In this document: positions 57,332 through 64,000 of the stretch, piece by piece
Layout: every line of letters begins with the position of its first letter
Numbering within the stretch: the first letter of the stretch is position 1
Assembly (NCBI RefSeq): GCF_003940805.1
Contig: NZ_CP034328.1
Location: 558,001 to 622,000, forward strand
Source of the DNA: Tabrizicola piscis
Lineage (GTDB): Bacteria; Pseudomonadota; Alphaproteobacteria; Rhodobacterales; Rhodobacteraceae
DNA: 64,000 nucleotides
Direction: 5' to 3'
Program-made: the position numbers and the translations under genes
Notes under the pieces: generated by a model
Seen by the model: the letters and a program-made list of their open reading frames with translations, nothing else
Databases searched by the model: none
What the model was told of the DNA's origin: nothing

Positions 57332-59374
57332 TTGGACCGCGCCGCCTCGCTTCTGCACTCCGTCTTCGGGTTCCCCGATTTTCGCCCCGGCCAGGCGGAA
57401 ATCGTGCAAGCTGTGCTGGAGGGGCGCAATACCCTTGCCATCATGCCCACGGGCGGCGGCAAGTCCCTGTGTTTCCAGCTGCCCGCCCTGTGCCGCGATG
57501 GGGTGACCGTCGTCATCTCACCGCTGATCGCCCTGATGCGTGATCAAGTCCGCGCGCTGAAGGCGGCGGGCGTCGAGGCGGGGGCCCTGACCTCGGGCAA
57601 TACCGAGGAGGAGACGGAAGAGGTTTTCGCAGCCCTTGACCAAGGGCGGCTGAAGCTCCTCTACATGGCGCCCGAACGCCTTGCCTCCGGCGCAACGGCC
57701 ACCCTCTTGCGCCGGGTGGGCTGCAGCCTGATTGCCGTGGACGAGGCGCATTGCGTCAGCCAGTGGGGCCACGACTTCCGCCCCGATTACCTGCGCATTG
57801 GCGAGCTACGCCGGATGCTGCGCGTGCCGCTGGCCGCCTTCACCGCCACCGCGGACGAAGAAACCCGCGCCGAAATCGTCACCCGCCTGTTTGATGGCGA
57901 GGCCCCGGCCACCTTCCTGCGCGGCTTTGACCGGCCGAACATCCACCTTGCCTTCGCCGTGAAATCCACCCCGCGCGATCAGATCCTGCGCTTTGCCGCC
58001 GCCCGGAAAGGGCAGTCCGGCATCGTCTACTGCGGCACCCGCGCCAAGACCGAAGTGCTGGCCCAGGCCCTGCGCGAAGCAGGGCATCCCTCCGTTGCCT
58101 ATCACGGCGGGATGGAGGCCGAGGCGCGGCGTCAGGTCGAAATCCGCTTTCAGCGCGAGGATGGGCTGATCGTGGTGGCCACGGTGGCCTTTGGGATGGG
58201 GATCGACAAGCCCGATATCCGCTGGGTCGCCCATGCCGACCTGCCCAAGTCGATCGAGGGGTACTACCAGGAAATCGGCCGCGCCGGACGCGACGGCTCT
58301 CCGGCCGAAACGCTGACGCTCTATGGCCCCGACGACATCCGCCTGCGCCGCAGCCAGATCGACGAAGGCGCCGCCCCGCCCGACCGGAAGGCCGCCGACC
58401 ATGCCCGGCTGAACGCACTTCTGGGGCTGGCCGAGGCGCTGAAATGCCGCCGTCAGGTGTTGCTGGGCTACTTCGGTGAGACGGCCGAGCCCTGCGGCAA
58501 CTGTGACCTTTGCGACCGCCCCGCCCAGCTTTTCGACGCGACCGAGGCCGTGCGCAAGGCCTTGTCGGCGATCTTGCGGACCGGGGAGTGGTTCGGCGCG
58601 GGGCATCTGATCGACATCCTGACCGGCAACGCCACCGCCAAGGTCCGCGAACGCGGCCATGACCAGTTGCCGACCTATGCCGTGGGGCGGGATCTGTCCA
58701 AGGCCGCCTGGGGCGCGGTCTTTCGGCAGATGATGGGACAGGACCTTGTCCGCCCCGACCCCGACCGCCACGGCGCGCTGCGCATGACCGAGGCCGCGCG
58801 CCCGATCCTGCGGGGGGAGGCGCAGATCACCCTGCGGCGCGACACCGTCGCATCAGCGGGCGAGCGTGAGGCCGTGAAGGCCCAAGTCGCGGATGAGGAT
58901 GTGGGGCTTCTGTCGTTGCTCAAGGCACGCCGCAGGGCGCTGGCCGAGGCGCAGAATGTGCCGGCCTATGTGGTCTTTCCCGACCGCACCCTGATCGAGA
59001 TGGCCGAACGCAAGCCCGCGAGCCTTGACCAGATGGCCGGGATCACCGGGGTGGGGGCGAAGAAGCTGGAAAGCTACGGCGCGGCGTTTCTGGAGGTGAT
59101 CACCGGGGCCTCCGAAACCCTGCACCCCGCGCGGATGCGGCTGGTGGGCAAGCCCGAGGGCGCGGTGTTTGACCGGCTGGCCGAGGTGCAACTGGCCCTG
59201 TCACGGGGCGAGGATGGGACGGGGAAGTATCTGTCCTGCACCCATTCCACCCTGCGGCAGATCGCGGAGCGGCGGCCTTCGACCCTCGCGGAGTTGCAGG
59301 ACATCCAGGGAATGGGAGTGTTGAAGGTGGAGCGCTTTGGGGAGGCGTTCCTGTCTGTGCTGCGCGAGGGCTGA
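57332..59374 (+). CDS. recQ: ATP-dependent DNA helicase RecQ
   Basis: 680 residues, starting at TTG 57332 (no ATG near; MDRAASLLHSVFGF is the family N terminus). Walker A PTGGGKSLCFQLPAL, DEAH box VDEAHCVSQWGHDFRPDY, motif III AFTATADEETRAEI and motif VI QEIGRAGRDG; a four-cysteine zinc domain (CRRQVLLG, CGNCDLC); RQC winged helix. Two HRDC repeats follow near the C terminus (about 545-610 and 615-680). Unwinds recombination intermediates and stalled forks. No clear ribosome site. Confidence 0.95.
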   Translation: MDRAASLLHSVFGFPDFRPGQAEIVQAVLEGRNTLAIMPTGGGKSLCFQLPALCRDGVTVVISPLIALMRDQVRALKAAGVEAGALTSGNTEEETEEVFAALDQGRLKLLYMAPERLASGATATLLRRVGCSLIAVDEAHCVSQWGHDFRPDYLRIGELRRMLRVPLAAFTATADEETRAEIVTRLFDGEAPATFLRGFDRPNIHLAFAVKSTPRDQILRFAAARKGQSGIVYCGTRAKTEVLAQALREAGHPSVAYHGGMEAEARRQVEIRFQREDGLIVVATVAFGMGIDKPDIRWVAHADLPKSIEGYYQEIGRAGRDGSPAETLTLYGPDDIRLRRSQIDEGAAPPDRKAADHARLNALLGLAEALKCRRQVLLGYFGETAEPCGNCDLCDRPAQLFDATEAVRKALSAILRTGEWFGAGHLIDILTGNATAKVRERGHDQLPTYAVGRDLSKAAWGAVFRQMMGQDLVRPDPDRHGALRMTEAARPILRGEAQITLRRDTVASAGEREAVKAQVADEDVGLLSLLKARRRALAEAQNVPAYVVFPDRTLIEMAERKPASLDQMAGITGVGAKKLESYGAAFLEVITGASETLHPARMRLVGKPEGAVFDRLAEVQLALSRGEDGTGKYLSCTHSTLRQIAERRPSTLAELQDIQGMGVLKVERFGEAFLSVLREG

Positions 59375-59482
59375 GGCGGGGTGTCCCGGGCAGGGACATC
59401 CGTTGATCCGAGTGATTTCAATCCCTTGGCGAATGGCATTAAGGGATTCTTGACGATTGTCGCTGCGCGCCATGCCCGGCGG

Positions 59483-59530
59483 CCGGGGGTTCCACCCCCG
59501 GACCCCCGGAGTATTTTCGTAAAGAGCAAG
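59483..59530. repeat. Hairpin plus GGAGTATTT/AAAGAGCAA repeat between convergent genes
   Basis: A CCGGGGGT/ACCCCCGG hairpin (59483-59501) is followed by GGAGTATTT (59508-59516) and AAAGAGCAAG (59521-59530), the same arm motif found at 7451-7503. It sits in the 255-bp gap between recQ (plus) and the hybrid kinase (minus). The gap has no other gene-like sequence. Confidence 0.65.
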
Positions 59531-59629
59531 ACATGGGGGCATGATCGCACGTGTAGGCCTGCCATAGCCTGTGTCCAGCGGGGCTGGCCTGGTTTGGCCG
59601 CCCGACCGCCACCCCCAAGGCGGGCGTGG

Positions 59630-62185
59630 TCAGGCTACGTTCTGGGCGGCATCTTCGGTGTCGACCACCGGGGGGCGGGCGGCGGCAGGGGCGTATTCGA
59701 GTAGCGTCGCCTCGATCGCGGATTTGCGCAGCGGTTTGGTCAGGTACTGGTCGATGCCCGAGGCAAGGATTTCCTCGGCATCGCCGTCCATCGCATGGGC
59801 GGTCAAGGCCACGATGGGAACATGCGCGCCCGGCCCTTCCAGCGCGCGAATGGCGCGCGCGGCTTCCTTTCCGTCCATTTCCGGCATCGAGATGTCCATG
59901 AAGATGAGATCGGGCCGGAAGGATTGAAAGAGGTCGACCGCGATCCGCCCGTTGTCGGCAAAGACCAAGTCGATGTCATGCGCGCGGACCATCTTTTGAA
60001 ACACCAGCTGGTTGGTGCGGTTGTCTTCCGCCGCAAGGATGCGCATCTGGCGCAGTTCGCTGGGCAAGGGCGCGGGCGCGACCCGCGCTTCGGGCTGGGC
60101 GGCGGCAGTCAGGGCCTGCAGGCGGCGGTAAAGATCGGACCGCAGGACCGGCTTTTGCAGCACGTCGGCGAATTCGGCCGCGCTGTCGCCCAGCCCGCTG
60201 AGGTTGGAGCTGAGCAGGATCACTGGCAAGAGGTGCCCCGCTGCGCGGATGTGGTGCAGCAGCGTCACCCCGTCCATTTCGGGCATGGCGTGGTCGGTCA
60301 GCACCACGTCATAGGGCGGGTCGGCGGCCAGACGCTCCATCGCCTCGGCCCCCGAGCGACAGAGGGTGACGGTGATGCCGCAGGGCGCCAGCTGGCGTTC
60401 CAGAATGGTGCGGTTGATGTACTGGTCATCGACGGCCAGCACGCGCCGGATCGCGACGGGAACCTGCACGGGCCCGGCATCTTCGGCCACCGGCAGGGTC
60501 ACGCGGAACCCGAAGCTGGACCCGTCGCCCAGAGTGCTGTCGACCCAGATCGCCCCGCCCATGTGTTCGATCAGGCGGCGGGTGATGGCAAGACCCAGAC
60601 CGGTGCCTTCGAACTTGCGGTTCTGCTCATCCTCGACCTGATTGAATTCGCCGAAGATGTGGTCAAGGTGTTCCGCTGCGATGCCGATGCCGGTATCTTC
60701 AATCGTGACATGCAGGGTCTGGCGGCCATCTTCAGCGTCGATCCCGACGACGCGGGTCAGCACATGGCCAGATTCGGTGAATTTGACGGCATTGCCGATC
60801 AGGTTGGTCAGCACCTGCCGCAACCGGCCCGGATCGCCGATGAACCGGGTGGGCAGGAACATGTCGAAGTCGATCATGAGGTCAATGCCCTTTTCCCGCG
60901 CGCGCGGCTGCAAAAGCATGGTGACCTCATGCACTGTCCGCTCCAGATCAAAGGGTTCGGGGCGCAGGGTCAGGCGTTCCGCCTCAATCTTCGAGTAGTC
61001 CAGAATGTCGTTGATGATGACCAAAAGCGCCTCACCCGAGGAGCGGATGGTTTCGGCGAAGAGGCGCTGTTCTTCGGTCAGCCCGGTGTCACACAGAAGT
61101 TCCGCCATGCCGACGACGCCGTTCATCGGGGTGCGAATTTCATGGCTGATGTTCGCAAGGAAGGCGGATTTGGCGCGATTGGCAGCCTCAGCCGCCTTGC
61201 GGGCGGCGTCCAGCACGGTTTCGTGTTCCTTCAACAGGGTGATGTCGATGCGCAGGCCGACGCGGCCGCCATCGGGCGTGGGATGGTCATGCGCGCGAAT
61301 CCAGCGGCCGTCAGACAGTTGTTGTTCCGAGACCCCCTCGCCCTGGCGATGCGCTTGCAAGCGGTCCTTGATCCAGTCCTCCTCACGGCCGATGGCATCG
61401 GCGTGCTGGCTGTTGGCCAGACCGTAGCGCAGGATGTCTTCGAATTTCGTTCCCGGCTGCATGGCCGCAGCCGAGGCGGGATAGATGTCACGGTAGCGCT
61501 GGTTGCAGGTCAAAAGCCGCTCCTCTCTGTCGTAAAGCACAAAACCATCGGGGATCGCCTCGATCGCGGCCCAGATGCGCATCTGGTCGGTGATGTCGAG
61601 CGCAAGGCACACAAGACCGCCGTCGCGGGCACGGCGGTCCTGCAGCTTGACCCAAGACCCGTTGAGCAGTTTCAGCGTCACGGGTTCGATCGGGTCATGG
61701 TCCAGACGGGCCAGCATGCGGGCGATGAAATCTTCCGGGCTCTCATCGCCAAGGTCCACGGTGCCCGCTGCCGCGACCATGCGCACCATGTCGGCGTAGG
61801 GAAGGCCGGGGGCGACGGGCAGGCCATCGAACGGGGCCAGCCAGGCCCGGTTGGCGGCAACCATCCGCAGCGACACGTCGAACACGGCGAACCCGTCGTG
61901 AATGGTGTTGATCGCGTCCCAAAGCCGGCGTTCGGCCATCACGGCGGTGGTGTGGGCGCGGTCAAGGTCGGCAAGGTAGCGCAGGTTCTGGTCTTTCAGA
62001 ACCTCAGCTTCGGACAAGGCGGAGCGGACGACCTGACGCTGTTCCACGATCTGGTCGGACAGGGACCGCGCGTGGATCGCCAGCTTTTCATTGGCCGCGA
62101 AAAGTTCCCGGCTTTTCTGTTCCAGCAGGCGTTCGGCCGCCAGCCGCGCGCGCCGTTCCCTGACCAGACGTTCCGAAAGATCCAT
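59630..62185 (-). CDS. Hybrid sensor histidine kinase with PAS domains and two receiver domains
   Basis: 851 residues, no membrane helix or signal, so a cytoplasmic sensor. N-terminal coiled coil (about 1-90), two PAS-like regions (about 90-200 and 205-320), HisKA with phospho-His at 348 (FLANISHEIRTPMNG), HATPase (NLIGNAVKFTESG, EDTGIGI, GTGLGLAI) and two receivers with phospho-Asp at 631 (VLTDHAMPEMDG) and 764 (IFMDISMPEMDG). The second receiver could be a phosphorelay step to an Hpt protein, which is not encoded nearby. The signal is unknown; no haem or flavin motif is obvious in the PAS regions. Confidence 0.92.
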   Translation of the reverse strand: MDLSERLVRERRARLAAERLLEQKSRELFAANEKLAIHARSLSDQIVEQRQVVRSALSEAEVLKDQNLRYLADLDRAHTTAVMAERRLWDAINTIHDGFAVFDVSLRMVAANRAWLAPFDGLPVAPGLPYADMVRMVAAAGTVDLGDESPEDFIARMLARLDHDPIEPVTLKLLNGSWVKLQDRRARDGGLVCLALDITDQMRIWAAIEAIPDGFVLYDREERLLTCNQRYRDIYPASAAAMQPGTKFEDILRYGLANSQHADAIGREEDWIKDRLQAHRQGEGVSEQQLSDGRWIRAHDHPTPDGGRVGLRIDITLLKEHETVLDAARKAAEAANRAKSAFLANISHEIRTPMNGVVGMAELLCDTGLTEEQRLFAETIRSSGEALLVIINDILDYSKIEAERLTLRPEPFDLERTVHEVTMLLQPRAREKGIDLMIDFDMFLPTRFIGDPGRLRQVLTNLIGNAVKFTESGHVLTRVVGIDAEDGRQTLHVTIEDTGIGIAAEHLDHIFGEFNQVEDEQNRKFEGTGLGLAITRRLIEHMGGAIWVDSTLGDGSSFGFRVTLPVAEDAGPVQVPVAIRRVLAVDDQYINRTILERQLAPCGITVTLCRSGAEAMERLAADPPYDVVLTDHAMPEMDGVTLLHHIRAAGHLLPVILLSSNLSGLGDSAAEFADVLQKPVLRSDLYRRLQALTAAAQPEARVAPAPLPSELRQMRILAAEDNRTNQLVFQKMVRAHDIDLVFADNGRIAVDLFQSFRPDLIFMDISMPEMDGKEAARAIRALEGPGAHVPIVALTAHAMDGDAEEILASGIDQYLTKPLRKSAIEATLLEYAPAAARPPVVDTEDAAQNVA

Positions 62186-62379
62186 GCGCGCCCTGTCGAC
62201 AGTCTGTCCGTGGGACCGGGCCCCGGAAAGGCCTTGGGGTCCGGATTACGCGACTAGCCTGCCGCATCGAAGTGAACCAAGACTTAACGCAAGCGATGGT
62301 CCCGCCGGGATTGTGCAGACTTGCCAGCCCGGCAGCGCCCATGCGACATTTCGGCCCATCCAGTTGGGAGGCATTTTCG

Positions 62380-64000
62380 ATGCGTTGGTTTCAGACGGCG
62401 GTTTTCGCGGCGGCGATTCTTGGCATTTCGGGCGGGCTTTCTGGCCAGGCTCTGGCGCAGGACCTGATTCCCGAACGCCGGGTGGCCGTCACGCAGGATC
62501 AGGACCTGCCGGGGGGCGATATCGCTTCGGTCTTCGACACCACGATCGAGGCGTGTGAGCGCGCCTGCCTGACCAACGCGCGCTGCACGGCCTTTGTCTA
62601 CAACACGCGGAACGGGTCGTGCTTTGTGAAGAACGGCCCGGGGGACGGGGTGTTCTTCCAGGGGGCCTTCTCGGCCTTCGTGATCGAGGGCGACGCCGCC
62701 TTGCGCGCAGCGGCCACGGCGCGGCGGGGGGAACTGGGGTTCCTGCCGGATTGGGACATCCAAAGCGCCTATGAGCAGGCGTCGGGCCTTGGCCGCCAGC
62801 ACACCACCGGGCCATGGACGGCCGAGGAGCATCTCCTTGCAGCGGCTGAGGCCGAGGCGCGGGGCGATTGGGCGGGGGCGGCGGCCTTTACCGGTGCGGC
62901 GCTGAACCTGACGGACGATGCCGCGACCTGGGGCGAATTCGCCCGCCGCCAGTTGGAGGCGGGGAAGGCCAATCAAAACCAGTCGGGCTATTTCTTCTAC
63001 CAAGCCTTCCAGTCCAGCATGAACGCCTATCTTCGGGCGGAAAACCCAGCCTTGCGCCACACGATCCTTGTCACCCTTGGCGAGGCGCTGGAGCGTAACG
63101 GCCGGGGCCGCGACACAGTGCAGGCGCTGCGGCTGGCGCAGTCCTTGCAGGAACGGACGGATACCGCCGCCCTGCTGGACGATGCCATTGGCAAATACGG
63201 CTTTCGCATCACCGAAACCGTGGTGCAATCCGATCTGGCCCGCCCGCGCATCTGCGCCAGTTTCTCGGAAGATCTTGTCGCCTCGGGCGTGGATTACGCC
63301 ACCTTCGTCCAACTGACCGAACCCGGCATGGTGGTGGAAAGCGGCGGCTGGCGGCAGCTTTGCGTGACGGGGCTGGAACACGGCAAACGCTATAGCGTGA
63401 CCTTCCGCGAAGGTCTGCCCGCCGCCGATGGCCAGAGCATGGCAAAGTCGGTTGAAGTCACCCAATACATCCGTGACCGCAGCCCGGGCGTGCGCTTTCC
63501 GGGCCGGGGCTATGTGCTGCCGAACACGGTGGACGTGGCCTTGCCGGTGGAAACGGTCAACACTGAAAAGCTGGACCTGACGCTGTTCCGCGTCACGGAT
63601 CGCAACCTGCTGCGGTCGATCCAGGACTATTACTTCGGCGCGCCGATGCAAAGCTGGTCCGAGGAATACTTCGCCGACACCGTGGGCGAACAACTCTGGA
63701 CCGGGACGGCCACCGTTGGGCAAGAGGTCAACAAGGACGTCACCACCCGCCTGCCGCTTGGCGACGCGCTGGAGGGGTTGCCTGCGGGCATCTATGCGCT
63801 GAAAGCCGCCGTGCCGGGGGTGGACCCTTACGTCGTGCCCGCAGGCTGGCAGTGGTTCGTGGTGTCCGACCTTGGGCTGACCACGATGACCGGGGTGGAC
63901 GGGCTGCACGTCTTTGTCCGCAGCCTAGGCACAGCCGGGGCCAAAGCGGGGATCACGGTCGAGCTTCTGAACCGCGCCAATGCGGTGCTGGGAACCGCCA
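62380..64000 (+). CDS. Alpha-2-macroglobulin family protein, N-terminal part (runs off the right edge)
   Basis: About 540 residues visible. A signal peptide (MRWFQTAVFAAAILGISGGL...ALAQ) is followed by a PAN/Apple-like cysteine domain (about 50-105; ACERACLTNARCTAFVYN, GSCFVKNGPGDGVFF). A helical repeat region comes next, then the first macroglobulin-type beta domains (VRFPGRGYVLPNTVDVALPV, YALKAAVPGVDPYVVPAGWQ). Bacterial members trap proteases in the periplasm and often form a unit with PbpC. ATG 62380 has GGGAGG 8 nt upstream. The thioester region and the C-terminal half are not in the window. Confidence 0.85.
   Translation, partial: MRWFQTAVFAAAILGISGGLSGQALAQDLIPERRVAVTQDQDLPGGDIASVFDTTIEACERACLTNARCTAFVYNTRNGSCFVKNGPGDGVFFQGAFSAFVIEGDAALRAAATARRGELGFLPDWDIQSAYEQASGLGRQHTTGPWTAEEHLLAAAEAEARGDWAGAAAFTGAALNLTDDAATWGEFARRQLEAGKANQNQSGYFFYQAFQSSMNAYLRAENPALRHTILVTLGEALERNGRGRDTVQALRLAQSLQERTDTAALLDDAIGKYGFRITETVVQSDLARPRICASFSEDLVASGVDYATFVQLTEPGMVVESGGWRQLCVTGLEHGKRYSVTFREGLPAADGQSMAKSVEVTQYIRDRSPGVRFPGRGYVLPNTVDVALPVETVNTEKLDLTLFRVTDRNLLRSIQDYYFGAPMQSWSEEYFADTVGEQLWTGTATVGQEVNKDVTTRLPLGDALEGLPAGIYALKAAVPGVDPYVVPAGWQWFVVSDLGLTTMTGVDGLHVFVRSLGTAGAKAGITVELLNRANAVLGTA

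Noticed and set aside
59795..62257. An 820-codon open frame on the plus strand antisense to the hybrid kinase
   Set aside because: Same antisense artefact; it lacks any domain and the minus-strand kinase has every expected motif.
62284..63909. A 541-codon open frame antisense to the alpha-2-macroglobulin
   Set aside because: Low-complexity translation and full overlap with a gene having a signal peptide and good ribosome site.

Overview
The window is 64 kb of uniformly GC-rich DNA (roughly two thirds G+C, strong G/C preference at third codon positions). It reads as an ordinary chromosomal segment of an alphaproteobacterium of the Rhodobacteraceae type. The signs are the gene set (lysC-ptsP, xseA near purD, potABCD-like and TRAP transporters, EcsC, PRC-barrel, class II cytochrome c), an FnrL-type box, an alphaproteobacterial GTTC-N7-GTTC LexA box, and Tat-dependent solute-binding proteins. 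I see no insertion sequence, prophage, integrase, rRNA operon or CRISPR array. One tRNA (CAU anticodon) is present.

Layout. 0-5 kb: 5' part of ftsY, an AlkB-type membrane hydroxylase, four tandem paralogous secreted proteins with four conserved cysteines, xseA. 5-17 kb: DJ-1/PfpI protein, purD, lysC, ptsP (PTS-Ntr enzyme I), malonyl-CoA synthetase-like ligase, EcsC protein, GNAT, flavin reductase, a lineage-type hypothetical, galM. 17-27 kb: a carbon-uptake island with a DeoR regulator and TRAP transporter (QMP) on the minus strand, diverging from a two-protein FAD dehydrogenase plus glycerol-kinase-like FGGY kinase, then an acetolactate-synthase-like ThDP enzyme. 27-37 kb: coiled-coil membrane protein, rsgA, PRC-barrel, MgtC, a LuxR regulator diverging from a polyamine-type ABC operon ending in an SDR, an Fnr-box-preceded small protein and tRNA-CAU. 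37-46 kb: hydantoinase A, an RpoN paralogue, SOS-box-controlled imuB, cytochrome c, three tandem I78-type inhibitor lipoproteins, glutathione-dependent formaldehyde dehydrogenase coupled to a NYN/OST-HTH protein. 46-64 kb: LysR, Rid and LLM proteins, trhO, pncA-pncB, arfB with a kinase-fold gene, a structured RNA candidate, yhhQ with a probable preQ1 riboswitch, mepA, MFS, thioesterase, YggT, recQ, a large hybrid histidine kinase and the start of an alpha-2-macroglobulin.

Most coding content is recognisable housekeeping or transport. The less expected signals are mostly non-coding or paralogue clusters. (1) A compact RNA-like element lies between yhhQ and arfB; a 15-bp inverted repeat, an 8-bp outer pairing and a T-tailed terminator give a long 6S-like hairpin. 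(2) A pseudoknot overlaps the yhhQ ribosome binding site. (3) Two families of multi-hairpin repeats sit at gene 3' ends. (4) There are two tandem arrays of small exported proteins, four Cys4 proteins and three I78 inhibitors. (5) A polyol-type catabolic cluster has a kinase lacking the glycerol-binding arginine.

All calls come from reading the sequence and from remembered family features. No database search was run.
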